Of a stretch of 61,093 bases of DNA, positions 46,644 through 55,540 are shown in pieces (the first letter of the stretch is position 1; each line of letters opens with the position of its first letter). Made by a program: the position numbers and the translations under genes. Where the stretch lies: contig JASFMY010000022.1 in NCBI GenBank assembly GCA_050117315.1, positions 1 to 61,093 on the forward strand. Reading direction: 5' to 3'. Source of the DNA: JANQIV01 sp050117315. GTDB taxonomy: Bacteria; Bacteroidota; Ignavibacteria; Ignavibacteriales; Melioribacteraceae. The notes below the pieces were generated by a model that saw nothing but the letters and a program-made list of their open reading frames with translations, was not told the origin of the DNA and ran no database searches.

Positions 46644-47675
46644 GTGTTCGATAGAAAAATCAAAATCATATTTGCTGTTTTTATGCTAATACTTACTTCC
46701 GGTATTTTTGCCCAGGAAGGAGTATCTAAAACAGGCACAACAGCTGCTAAATTTCTGAGCATCGGTGTTGGGGCAAGAGCTAACGCAATGGGAGGTGCTT
46801 ATAGTTCACTTGCCAATGACGCTACTGCTCTTTACTGGAACCCGGCCGGGATTGCCTCTATTAATGAATATCAAACGGCATTTTCCCACACTTCGTTGTT
46901 TGCAGATATCAATCTTAACTTTGTCGGCTTTGTTATTCCGCTTGAAGAGTTTGGCGTTGTCGGTTTAAGCGTTACTGCATTGGATTACGGCGAAATGGAA
47001 GTCACCACAGAATACTATCCCGAAGGTACGGGAGAAACATTCACGGCCGGCAGTTTTGCTTTCGGTTTATCTTATGCAAGAAACATTACCGAGGATTTTG
47101 CTCTTGGTATTACGGCAAAATACGTAAATGAGGATATTTATAATTCAAGCGCTTCGGGTTTTGCATTTGATATTGGTACAATATTTAACACACCGTTTTA
47201 CGGTATTAAATTCGCCAGCAGTATTACAAACTATGGTACGAAAATGCAGATGGACGGGCAGGACCTGCTAATTCAATATGATCCTGATACGCAAAACAGC
47301 GGCAACAACGAATCTTTGGATGCTTACCTTAGTACGGATGAGTTTGATTTACCTTTAAGGCTGCAGATTGGTTTGTCTAAGGATATCCGATTCATCAATG
47401 GTCAAAGACTTTCATTAGCAATTGATGCGGCACACCCAAACGATAACAACCAATGGGTTAATGTTGGAGGTGAGTTAGCTCTAATTAATGAAATGGTTTT
47501 TCTAAGAGGCGGTTATAAAACTCTTTTTTTAAATGATAGCCAGGAAGGTTTAACACTTGGATTTGGATTAAACTATAGCGGGTTGGAATTTTTCAGAATA
47601 ACAATCGATTACTCATATCAGCAATATGAATATTTAGATAACGTTCATACTTTCGGTGTGCTTTTGGGATTCTAA
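46644..47675 (+). CDS. PorV/PorQ-family outer membrane protein
   Basis: The start is a GTG at 46644 behind a GAGGAG site. The 343-residue protein has a signal peptide and then the PorV/PorQ opening (TAAKFLSIGVGARANAMGG, followed by ATALYWNPAGIAS), a FadL-like beta-barrel pattern, and a final strand ending VLLGF. In T9SS, PorV carries cargo from the translocon to the attachment complex that removes the sorting domain. The gene sits between the 1211-residue protein and a T9SS cargo gene, which suggests a local, perhaps cargo-specific, PorV. Confidence 0.88.
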   Translation: MFDRKIKIIFAVFMLILTSGIFAQEGVSKTGTTAAKFLSIGVGARANAMGGAYSSLANDATALYWNPAGIASINEYQTAFSHTSLFADINLNFVGFVIPLEEFGVVGLSVTALDYGEMEVTTEYYPEGTGETFTAGSFAFGLSYARNITEDFALGITAKYVNEDIYNSSASGFAFDIGTIFNTPFYGIKFASSITNYGTKMQMDGQDLLIQYDPDTQNSGNNESLDAYLSTDEFDLPLRLQIGLSKDIRFINGQRLSLAIDAAHPNDNNQWVNVGGELALINEMVFLRGGYKTLFLNDSQEGLTLGFGLNYSGLEFFRITIDYSYQQYEYLDNVHTFGVLLGF

Positions 47676-47755
47676 AATAAATGTAATATGATGAATATAT
47701 TCACTTTACATCAAGACTTTTTAACAATTATTCACTAACCATTAAGGAGGTAACT

Positions 47756-49645
47756 ATGAAAAAACTATCTACTCTTGGTAGTGTCCTTTTACTTTTTCTT
47801 GTTGGCGCTACAACTTTTGCCCAGACGGATGTAACTTTTTCTGTTGATATGAACATCTGGCAGGCAAAAGATCAATTTGACCCGGAAAATGATACAGTAT
47901 GGGTCGCCGGCGGTTTCAACGAATGGAATTCAAGAGGCAATATGTTAACGGAAACAGGAACGGACAACGTTTACGAAGTTACATTGTCACTTGATGATGG
48001 CGAATATTTCTTCAAATTCACTTTTACCAATGGTTCTGTCAAATGGGAAGATAATGTTGGCAACCGTTCTGTTACTCCTGCGGGATCACCCATTACAGCA
48101 GGCACATATTTCTTTGATGAAGAACGCGGGACTTACAGTGGTGTTGCTGCAACAGTTGAATTTAATGTTGATATGAGACTTCCGATTATGCAGGGTAATG
48201 TTACACCGGGTACTACAAATATATACGTTGCCGGCAATTTTTCAAGCTGGCAGGACGGTGCAGCTTTGATGGATGACTCCGATAGCGACTCGGTTTATAC
48301 TGTTAGCATAGATACGCTTACATCCGGAACTGTATTATACTATAAATTTATCTACAGTTCGTCCGATGCTGCATCCGGTTCGTGGGAACAGTTTACCGAA
48401 GGGGATGATATAGGAAGCGGCGGAAACCGTATTTATGGAATCGTGGATGATGATCCGGGTTTAACTCGTTTCTGGGAAAACACTGATCCAAATGTTGAGC
48501 TTGCAGATGGAAGCATAAACTTTGGTGTTGATATGCAAGTAATGACAGAGGCTGGGATTTATAATCCGGTTGCAGACTCTCTTTGGGTAAGAGGCGGATT
48601 TAACGGATGGGGTAATGACTTTAATGCTTATCCGGAAGACGAAATAAAAATGAACCAGGAAATACTCAACCCAAATAAGTGGACACTTCCTATAGCTTTT
48701 AACCAGGTTGAAGTCGGATCAGACCAGCTTTTCAAATTCTATGTTAATAAAATTGATACAGGTGAAGTTAAATTATGGACTGATGGTTATGAAAGACCAT
48801 TGAATGTTGGCGGTGGAAATAGAGCGGTAGCTTTTGAAGGGATTGAAGGGCAGGAAGTGGTTTATTACTATGACAATGTTCATCCCGATTGGGTTATTGA
48901 AGAAGGCACAACATTAGAGGTGACTTTTAGCGTTGATATGTCATCTGCAGTAATAGCCGGTGAAGAGGAAATCTCATTTAACGCGGATGAGGATCCTGTA
49001 TACTGGTTACCTGAAGAACCTGCGTTTGCAAGAGTAATGGGCTGGGTTGATTCCGATACAATGCGTGTCTTGGAATTAACCGACCCGGATGACGATATGA
49101 TTTATACGGGAACTTTAACGGTGGAAGGACCCGCATGGAATGCTTTCGAATATAGATATTGTTTTTATAATGTAAGTGAAGGTGAATTCAAACAAGAAAC
49201 TTCCGGATATGGTGACTATTCTTATAGAGTGCGATATGCGGCAATGACAGGTACTCGGCAGTTTGTATCGCCTTACGATATGCCGCAAGATTCATGGTTA
49301 GACGAGGAAGATAAATCTTCTCAATGGGAAGAACAGCCTGAAGGCTGGGTAACTTCAGTTAATGTTACGGATGGGCTGCCGAATCAATTCGAATTATCCC
49401 AAAATTATCCAAACCCGTTTAACCCGTCAACGCTTATTAAGTTCTCTATTCCTAAAGCCGGCAATGTAACATTAAAAGTATATAACATGTTGGGACAGGA
49501 AATAAAAACATTGGTTAACAGAGAAATGAAAGTTGGTACTTATGAAGTCAATTTCAATGCTTCTAACCTAGCCAGCGGTATTTATTTCTATTCAATAAAA
49601 GCAGGCACCTTTATTTCTACCAAGAAAATGATGCTTCTTAAATAA
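47756..49645 (+). CDS. T9SS cargo with four starch-binding-like modules
   Basis: The 629-residue protein has a signal peptide (VLLLFLVGATTFAQ). Four beta-sandwich modules follow, each opening with a V-x-F-x-V-D-M strand (about residues 25, 137, 255 and 386). They resemble CBM20/CBM48-type glycan-binding domains: VWVAGGFNEWNSRGNML and IYVAGNFSSWQDGA. The C-terminal sorting domain reads FELSQNYPNPFNPSTLIKFS to KMMLLK. No catalytic domain is seen, so it is probably a surface glycan-binding or scaffold protein. An AAGGAGGT site is just upstream. The GH13 lipoprotein gene about 5 kb away could be the enzyme partner. Confidence 0.85.
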   Translation: MKKLSTLGSVLLLFLVGATTFAQTDVTFSVDMNIWQAKDQFDPENDTVWVAGGFNEWNSRGNMLTETGTDNVYEVTLSLDDGEYFFKFTFTNGSVKWEDNVGNRSVTPAGSPITAGTYFFDEERGTYSGVAATVEFNVDMRLPIMQGNVTPGTTNIYVAGNFSSWQDGAALMDDSDSDSVYTVSIDTLTSGTVLYYKFIYSSSDAASGSWEQFTEGDDIGSGGNRIYGIVDDDPGLTRFWENTDPNVELADGSINFGVDMQVMTEAGIYNPVADSLWVRGGFNGWGNDFNAYPEDEIKMNQEILNPNKWTLPIAFNQVEVGSDQLFKFYVNKIDTGEVKLWTDGYERPLNVGGGNRAVAFEGIEGQEVVYYYDNVHPDWVIEEGTTLEVTFSVDMSSAVIAGEEEISFNADEDPVYWLPEEPAFARVMGWVDSDTMRVLELTDPDDDMIYTGTLTVEGPAWNAFEYRYCFYNVSEGEFKQETSGYGDYSYRVRYAAMTGTRQFVSPYDMPQDSWLDEEDKSSQWEEQPEGWVTSVNVTDGLPNQFELSQNYPNPFNPSTLIKFSIPKAGNVTLKVYNMLGQEIKTLVNREMKVGTYEVNFNASNLASGIYFYSIKAGTFISTKKMMLLK

Positions 49646-49669
49646 CCTCCATATATTCTTGCATGTGAC

Positions 49670-49700
49670 AAAGCCGGGCTGAATAAGTCCGGCTTTTTTA
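49670..49700 (+). terminator. Terminator after the T9SS cargo gene
   Basis: AAAGCCGG and CCGGCTTT form an 8-bp stem with a GCTGAATAAGT loop, followed by T residues. Confidence 0.85.
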
Positions 49701-49965
49701 TATTCTGTTCCTTTTCTTGCTTAAGATTTTAGGTATCTAAACTCACAAACAGTGAAGTATCTAACGAGGAACCATTTTCCCAAAACCTTTTCGGTGCGTA
49801 TATATGGAAATCCTAACGGACTTTGTTTACTTGTTGAAAATAAATGGCCAATCTTGGATACTGAGTTAGCCGTTTAATCACCCGTTACCTGCGCATAGAT
49901 GTGAATTTAAAGCGAAATATTTATTTTTGAGCAATTACTCCAACTTTTAGAAGGTGGTATTAACT

Positions 49966-50257
49966 TAGCATGCTGTCTTAAATGAGTTAGCATCCTATCT
50001 CACTCCATCCTAGCGTGCTATCCTACTCCGACCTAGCTGCTATCTTACTCCATCCTAGCATACTATCTTACTCCGACTTAGTATGCTATTTCACTCCATC
50101 CTAGCATGCTATCCTACTCCGACCTAGCTGCTATCTCACTCCATCCTAGCGTACTATCTTACTCCGACCTAGCATGTTATTTCACTCCAGACTAGTATGC
50201 TATCTTATCCCGATCTAGCAGCTATCTTACTTCGGCCCAGCATGCTATCTTATATTT
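49966..50257. repeat. Tandem array of a 23-bp unit with 91-bp higher-order period
   Basis: About 13 units of 22-23 bp begin TAGCATGCTA (a perfect 10-bp palindrome in the ideal unit) and continue with ATCTTACTCC. Unit ends alternate between CCATCC and CCGACC. Every fourth unit (starts 50034, 50125, 50216) is 22 bp and lacks one base in the palindrome. Units four apart are more alike than neighbours, so the array has a four-unit (91-bp) higher-order repeat. Twenty-three is not a multiple of three, so it is not protein repeats. Confidence 0.9.
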
Positions 50258-50307
50258 ATTATCATACCAATTAAGATCCAGCGTATAAGACCATGCCTTG
50301 TCCCAAC

Positions 50308-50581
50308 CCAATGCTGTCAACTTGAGCCTATACTTGTTGCAAATTGGTTTTGGGATTTTGTTTTTATTTCGAACTCACCTAAATCCTCCCCGCCTCCCAA
50401 AGTCTCGTACGGCGGGCAGGTCTTAAAAAGAGAGGACTTTATGGCAAAGTCCCAAAACCAATTTGGCTTGTGTATATATTGTTATGAGTCATTCCCGAGT
50501 GCCTTTATCGGGGATCTTGCAGCAAAATAGATTCCGTGTAAACCCATCACGGAATGTCAATTCTTAAGTTGACAGCATTGG
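50308..50581. repeat. Nested inverted-repeat element
   Basis: The outer arms CCAATGCTGTCAACTT (50308-50323) and AAGTTGACAGCATTGG (50566-50581) are perfect complements. Inside, CAAATTGGTTTTGGGA (50340-50355) pairs perfectly with 50450-50465. Further hairpins occur, such as ATTCCGTG/CACGGAAT at about 50531-50556. It looks like one MITE-like element or one repeat inserted into another. Confidence 0.75.
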
Positions 50582-50641
50582 TCCCAACCGGGGAAGGGCT
50601 TACCCCGAGGTTCATACCATTGATTTACGGATCATTTATGA

Positions 50642-52615
50642 CTACATGTTCTCAAGCACTTTTTCAAGTTGAGCTTTTAAGTTTAATGCAGAAGGATAAT
50701 TCGGGTTAATTTCCAACGCTTTATTGACAGTAGATAAAGCGTCTTTATAATTTTTCTTCCGGCTGTATGCGCCTGCAAGGTTGTATAAAACCTGCTCGTC
50801 ATTAGATTCATATGACAGACTTTCTTTCAAGTAATTAATTGCCGTTTCATTATTATTTTTTGAAAGAGTAATAATCCCGAGCCATTTGGCTGAGAAAGCA
50901 TCCGGCGATTTGTTATAACTTGCCGACAAGTATTTTAAAGCTTCATCATATCTATTTCTTGTCATCAAATCGTTGGCTGCCTTTTTATAAAATTCACGAA
51001 TGATAGGATATTGATGGATTAGTATATCCACATGATTCATATATTTTTTCAAATCATTTTGTCTTAAATAAAAATTAGCCGCATCCTGTTGAATGTCAAT
51101 ATATGCCTCATCGTTTACAACTATTCTATATGCCAGTGAGTCAATTTTATTTTCAGGGTTCAATAACTTATCGGAACTAATTTTATTCTTTCGATCTTTC
51201 AGGTACGGCCAGTCGTTTTTAAGAGATTTGATTTTATAATCTGCAAGAGTAGAATCTAGTTTGGAGAATAGGTAGTTGGAAACAGTAATACTGTCTTGTA
51301 ATCGTGAACTTTCAATTATAGGGGCTACAGGTGGAAGATAATTTTTCAATATCATTTCATCATAGAAAGCTTTGCCAATTAACTGATGCCCCCTTAAAGT
51401 AGGATGAAGATGATCTGTCATTAAGTTATCACCGATTATTCCGTCCGGGCAGTTCGATTTAAATACCGAATCAATATTTACAAGTGAAAAATTATATTCG
51501 TTGCTTAATTCCTTAATAACATTGTTAAGCATCTCCGGCGCTCTGAATCTAAGCAAATCTAGATCCTTTGCATACCGGAATAACGAATCGGCTTTAATAA
51601 ATTTTTCATTTGCCAGCTTTGTTTTAGCTTCCGAATAAATCTGTTCCGCAGAAGGCAACTGGTTCGATTTTTTGGATATGAACGGTTGCTGGTCTTTTAT
51701 GTTTGATACAAGATTGGAGATTATTAAAGGAATTCTTTTCCCGTTTATCATTTCAACAATGTCGCGCATATTCTCTTCAAATTGTTCAATGCCGGATTTA
51801 TAAACATCCGAATTAAAAGGTATAGACTGGTCTTCCGCCATACGCGACATTAATGTGCCGGCTTTTTTATTCTCATTTCCGCCTAATAAACCGATTGTCC
51901 ACGAAATAAAATCCCTAACCAATTGAGTTGTTCTATAGTTATTTAAATATAGAATTAGGTTAACCATATCTCGCGATGTTCCAAGTGATTCCATTGAACC
52001 AACACCAAGAGCGCCGTAATATTCATTATGCCCGGCGTAGATTAAAATTAGATCCGGTTTTTGTTCAAGTACACCGGGAATAAAATCGCGGGTTGTATAA
52101 CTGTTAGTAGCGGTTAAACTAATGTTTACTACTTCTATAATGTAACAGGGGTAAACATGCTCTAATCTTTGACGAATATATCTTGAGAAGGAACCAAGCG
52201 GCATAAAGGGATAACCTGCAGCGCTGCTCCCGCCCAAAACAAAAATTCTAAAAGTACTGTCTTTTTTCTCTTTATAAAAAGTATCTTGAATTGATTCCGG
52301 TAACGTTTGGGATTTATTAAAATATTTTCGCCCAATATCCGTATTAAGCCCCAGTCTGTCTTTAGTAACCGGGATCCATTGATTAAAATTGTAACCGTAA
52401 TCAAACCCCCTCAGACAAGTTTCCAATATTCCTAAAATTATTACCGGTATTAAAAACATGATTATGTAGAAATAGAAAGGTGTTTTTTTCTTTATACTGC
52501 TTATATATTCTTCCACTTCATTAAAGTCTATGTTAAGGGTTTTGGCAATTTTAGAAGCGGAAGAAGTTTTATATTTCTTTTTAATATAGTTTTGTTGCTT
52601 TTTACTTAGTGACAA
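50642..52615 (-). CDS. Membrane-anchored SGNH hydrolase with N-terminal HTH-like segment and TPR tail
   Basis: The 657-residue protein has three parts. The first 45 residues contain an HTH-like segment (SASKIAKTLNIDFNEVEEYI), followed by a membrane helix (about 50-66). The SGNH/GDSL core has the nucleophile in IFVLGGSSAAGYPF, the asparagine in YAGHNEYYGAL and the catalytic D-x-x-H in MTDHLHPTLRGHQ. The C-terminal 130 residues are TPR-like repeats. SGNH enzymes of this type remove or transfer acyl groups on glycans. It lies 35 bp downstream of the GH13 gene on the same strand, probably in one operon. Confidence 0.85.
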   Translation of the reverse strand: MSLSKKQQNYIKKKYKTSSASKIAKTLNIDFNEVEEYISSIKKKTPFYFYIIMFLIPVIILGILETCLRGFDYGYNFNQWIPVTKDRLGLNTDIGRKYFNKSQTLPESIQDTFYKEKKDSTFRIFVLGGSSAAGYPFMPLGSFSRYIRQRLEHVYPCYIIEVVNISLTATNSYTTRDFIPGVLEQKPDLILIYAGHNEYYGALGVGSMESLGTSRDMVNLILYLNNYRTTQLVRDFISWTIGLLGGNENKKAGTLMSRMAEDQSIPFNSDVYKSGIEQFEENMRDIVEMINGKRIPLIISNLVSNIKDQQPFISKKSNQLPSAEQIYSEAKTKLANEKFIKADSLFRYAKDLDLLRFRAPEMLNNVIKELSNEYNFSLVNIDSVFKSNCPDGIIGDNLMTDHLHPTLRGHQLIGKAFYDEMILKNYLPPVAPIIESSRLQDSITVSNYLFSKLDSTLADYKIKSLKNDWPYLKDRKNKISSDKLLNPENKIDSLAYRIVVNDEAYIDIQQDAANFYLRQNDLKKYMNHVDILIHQYPIIREFYKKAANDLMTRNRYDEALKYLSASYNKSPDAFSAKWLGIITLSKNNNETAINYLKESLSYESNDEQVLYNLAGAYSRKKNYKDALSTVNKALEINPNYPSALNLKAQLEKVLENM

Positions 52616-52649
52616 AGTTTTACCGCCCTCTAAATCTTTTTAAAAAAGT

Positions 52650-54482
52650 TTACTTAATAATCATTATTTGATAAGGGGATAATTCCGTTTCCAGTTTACC
52701 GTTAATTGTTTGCAGCTTTTTGCCGGTAATGAGTTCGGTTAATTCTCTGGCAGTTAAATTTTCTAAATCAATTTTTATTTGCTTGTCCTTATTGTTATTG
52801 TTTACCAAAACCAAGACAGAATTTTTTCCCATATATCTTTTATAACCGAGGACTTTATTTTCATTGTCAACGTAGATATAATCAATATCGCCTTTTGATA
52901 ATTCTCTATTTTCGTGTCTTATTGAAATAAGTTTTTTATACCAGCTAAACAAATCATGGTTGAATTCAACCGTATCGTGTGGTCTTTCTTTACCAAAGGG
53001 ATGAGTGGTTTCGGGTTCATATTCAAATTCGGGCCAGACCATTGGTTTACGGCAATCGGGATCATCACCGCCCCACATACCGGCTTCATCTCCGTAATAA
53101 ACCATGGGCGCGCCCGGCATTGTCATATTAATACCGACAGCCAATTTCTGAATCATTCTTTCTTCGTTGTTTGGTTTGCGTACCTGCCAGTCCGGGGTTT
53201 CACTCGGTTTACCGCCGTGGTCATACCATTGGTCAGGGTTGACAATAACCGAAGCGAGCCTTTCAACGTCATGGCTGCCCATTAGATTCATCATCGCATA
53301 TAAATTATCTTTTGGGTAGTCTTTTGCAATGGCATTTAAACTGTCTACAAAAGAAGAAGCCCTAATCTGAGTTTTTCTATTCATCACAAAGAGTTTAACA
53401 GCTTTAGTAAAACGGTAATTCATAACTGCATCAAAAGTATCCCCCTGTAGCCACGGTGCGGCATTTGTCATTTCGTTTTTATCCCAGTTATGCCACCAAA
53501 TTTCGCCGGTTAAATATGCCTGTGGATTAATATCTTTTACCCAGCTTCTAAATTTTTTCCAAAAGTTTATATTCACCATATCCGCAACATCAAGACGCCA
53601 TCCGTCAATTCCGTCGGAAGGATCACCGTTGCCGTCAGGGTCCATCCACCTTTTTACAACGTCGTGAACATGTTTTTCTGCACCTGCGATTAACCCGCTG
53701 TTGGTTTCAACTATCTCAGGAAGGTCTTTAACACCGAACCATCCTTCATAGTCAAACTCATTTTCCTCAGTCGCCGGGTCGTCCCACGTTTTGATATAAA
53801 ACCAATCTTTGAATTCTGAATTTTTCTGATTTTTTATCACATCTTGGAAAGCCCAAAAAGTATTGCCAACATGATTAAAAACTCCGTCAATAATTACTTT
53901 TATATTTCTTTTATGTGCTTCATTAATAAGTTTTAAAAAGAGTCTATCGGCTGTAGTCCATTGCCACGTCGAAGGGTCTCCTTGATTTTCCATTCCCCAA
54001 ATCTCTTTGTCCTTTTCAGGATCAGGCCCGAAATTATTATCAATATGGTGATACATTGCAGCGTCGTATTTATGGAGAGACGGCGATTCAAAAACGGGGT
54101 TAAAATAAATTGCGGTAATACCCAATTTCTGTAAGTAATCCAATTTATCTAAAACTCCCTGCAGATCGCCTCCGTATCTTCTGACTCCGGAGTCCCAGTA
54201 AAAATCTTTATTAGTTGCTGCTTCCCAGGGCTGAAGTTTATACCAATCCGAAGTCCATGGGTGAACTTGCCAGCCTTTAGGTATAAAGTATGGCCACCCG
54301 CCTTTCATGTCTCCGGGAGCCGGGTCATTTGATTTATCTCCGTTCATAAATCTTTCGGGAAAAATTTGATACCAGACTGCATCGCTTGCCCAGCCGGGTA
54401 CACGAGGAATTATTTTGGGTTGCGGTTTACAGCTAAAAACAATTAATAAAATTGAGAAGATAGAGGTTAAAATTGGTTTCAT
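52650..54482 (-). CDS. GH13 alpha-amylase-family lipoprotein
   Basis: The 610-residue glycoside hydrolase has a lipoprotein signal (ILTSIFSILLIVFSCKPQ). The GH13 barrel shows conserved region I (VIDGVFNHVG), II with the nucleophile aspartate (GWRLDVADMVN), III with the acid/base glutamate (YLTGEIWWH) and IV (MGSHDVERL). A C-terminal beta domain follows (DNENKVLGYKRYMGKNSVLV). It resembles neopullulanase/cyclomaltodextrinase-like enzymes acting on alpha-glucans. Tethered to the periplasmic or outer membrane, it could process material bound by the nearby starch-binding-like protein. The SGNH hydrolase gene follows. Confidence 0.9.
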   Translation of the reverse strand: MKPILTSIFSILLIVFSCKPQPKIIPRVPGWASDAVWYQIFPERFMNGDKSNDPAPGDMKGGWPYFIPKGWQVHPWTSDWYKLQPWEAATNKDFYWDSGVRRYGGDLQGVLDKLDYLQKLGITAIYFNPVFESPSLHKYDAAMYHHIDNNFGPDPEKDKEIWGMENQGDPSTWQWTTADRLFLKLINEAHKRNIKVIIDGVFNHVGNTFWAFQDVIKNQKNSEFKDWFYIKTWDDPATEENEFDYEGWFGVKDLPEIVETNSGLIAGAEKHVHDVVKRWMDPDGNGDPSDGIDGWRLDVADMVNINFWKKFRSWVKDINPQAYLTGEIWWHNWDKNEMTNAAPWLQGDTFDAVMNYRFTKAVKLFVMNRKTQIRASSFVDSLNAIAKDYPKDNLYAMMNLMGSHDVERLASVIVNPDQWYDHGGKPSETPDWQVRKPNNEERMIQKLAVGINMTMPGAPMVYYGDEAGMWGGDDPDCRKPMVWPEFEYEPETTHPFGKERPHDTVEFNHDLFSWYKKLISIRHENRELSKGDIDYIYVDNENKVLGYKRYMGKNSVLVLVNNNNKDKQIKIDLENLTARELTELITGKKLQTINGKLETELSPYQIMIIK

Positions 54483-54845
54483 ATAAACCCCTTTTTAATT
54501 GATTTTTTGAGGAAAGCTACAATGCATTATATCAAAAATTTTACTCATTTTCTTCTTTTTCCTGCTATCATTTGTGATAAAATAATAAAAAAGAGAACGG
54601 CGCTTCAGGCAATAATTATAGGCTGTTCAAGCACTTTGCGTAATTCGGTAATCCACCTAAGAAAAATGAAAAATAATATCCGGTTGCCTCAAAGGAAAAA
54701 GTAAATCCGGGTAGGTTTATTATAAAGAAAGTTATCTATGTTTTATATCAATTTTTACTTATTTTTCGTTTTTATTTGTGGCAATTAATCATTAAAAGAT
54801 TCTGAAATCAGCAAAATAAACCGGAAATAAAACAGGCTAACAATT
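54483..54845. other. Intergenic stretch, no confident gene
   Basis: The 363 bases between the GH13 gene and the DUF5989 gene hold an open frame (54507-54704) without recognisable features. The rest is AT-rich, and the promoters of the divergent neighbours probably lie here. Confidence 0.4.
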
Positions 54846-55004
54846 ATGAGCAAAATGCGTGTTTTATCTGAACTATGGCAATTTTTGAAAGAACGGAAAA
54901 AATGGTGGCTTCTCCCTATTTTATTCTTTTTAATTTTACTCGGCGGGTTAATTGTATTAACCCAGGGCTCGGCATTAGCACCGTTTATTTACGCTATTTT
55001 CTAA
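54846..55004 (+). CDS. DUF5989 family small membrane protein
   Basis: The 52-codon gene reads MSKMRVLSELWQFLKERKKW, then one membrane helix (WLLPILFFLILLGGLIVL), then TQGSALAPFIYAIF. The Trp-x-Phe-Leu-x-x-x-Lys-Lys-Trp-Trp-Leu-x-Pro pattern and the S-A-L-A-P-F-I-Y end fit the DUF5989 family. Such proteins are often encoded beside SxtJ-like membrane proteins, carbamoyltransferases and SGNH hydrolases. Here tRNA-Ser follows after 78 bp and the GH13/SGNH pair diverges on the other side. The function is unknown. Confidence 0.8.
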   Translation: MSKMRVLSELWQFLKERKKWWLLPILFFLILLGGLIVLTQGSALAPFIYAIF

Positions 55005-55082
55005 AATTTTATTTGGTAGATTTTCTGAAAATTTCGTAACATTGAAGCTCGAAATTTTGGGCTATTGGTTCTTTTCGTTTTT

Positions 55083-55169
55083 GGAGGGGTGGCAGAGTGG
55101 TTGAATGCGGCGGTCTTGAAAACCGTTGACGGTGCAAGCTGTCCGGGGGTTCGAATCCCTCCCCCTCCG
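55083..55169 (+). tRNA. tRNA-Ser (anticodon TGA)
   Basis: The sequence GGAGGGGTGGCAGAGTGG begins a class II tRNA with anticodon loop CTTGAAA between GCGGT/ACCGT stems. It has a long variable arm and a T-arm GGGGGTTCGAATCCCTCC, and its 3' acceptor strand CCCCTCC pairs fully. The terminal CCA is not encoded. The minus-strand frame overlapping it is a well-known artefact. Confidence 0.95.
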
Positions 55170-55182
55170 CTCTGAAAATTAT

Positions 55183-55226
55183 AACCTCAAGAATGACGAA
55201 AGTAAGCTGTTTTAGAGGTTTTTTAT
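55183..55226 (+). terminator. Possible terminator after tRNA-Ser
   Basis: AACCTC and GAGGTT could pair across a large loop, followed by TTTTATTTT. The stem is short, so this is tentative. Confidence 0.4.
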
Positions 55227-55242
55227 TTTGAAACATATTACC

Positions 55243-55258
55243 TACCTAAATTTAGGTA
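55243..55258. promoter_or_regulatory. 16-bp perfect palindrome, possible operator
   Basis: TACCTAAATTTAGGTA is fully self-complementary with no spacer, a common operator geometry. It lies upstream of the AraC remnant's 3' end and about 540 bp upstream of the MocR gene. No regulator can be tied to it. Confidence 0.35.
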
Positions 55259-55324
55259 AACATCAAAATGCGAACTTAAATTAGAAGACAAGAAGGCAGC
55301 CTAAATTAACTGGAGTCCCCTTTC

Positions 55325-55540
55325 TTAAACTAAGTTTGATTTTGTGCTAAGTTTCTCCAATGCCAAGCATTCTTTTCTATATTCTTTAGGTGTTTTATTT
55401 ATGTGTGTTTAAATATTCTATTGAAATAAGAAAGGTTATTAAACCCGGCTTCGTAGCAAATTTGGGGGATAGAGGAAGAATTGTCTATTAATAACTTACA
55501 AGCATAGTCAATCCTAAGCTGGTTAATATATTAGAAAATA
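55325..55540 (-). pseudogene. AraC-family HTH remnant
   Basis: The minus strand encodes INQLRIDYACKLLIDNSSSI, then QICYEAGFNNLSYFNRIFK, then after a frameshift IKTPKEYRKE. This is the second helix-turn-helix of AraC/XylS regulators in the right order. The first part of the protein is missing and one frame is broken, so the gene is dead. Confidence 0.65.

Larger units (their letters stand above)
49646..50641. other. One-kilobase repeat-rich intergenic region
   Basis: After the terminator comes unassigned sequence, then a 13-unit tandem array (49966-50257) and nested inverted repeats (50308-50581). No coding frame is supported. Confidence 0.8.

Noticed and set aside
49966..50257. CRISPR array
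   Set aside because: The 22-23 bp units follow each other without unique spacers and vary in sequence; no cas genes are nearby.
54507..54704. 65-codon plus-strand protein
   Set aside because: No family resemblance, poor ribosome-binding site, located in the promoter region of a divergent gene.
55009..55236. Minus-strand 75-codon protein with GFEPPDSLHRQRFSRPPHST
   Set aside because: It is the antisense translation of tRNA-Ser, a common annotation artefact.
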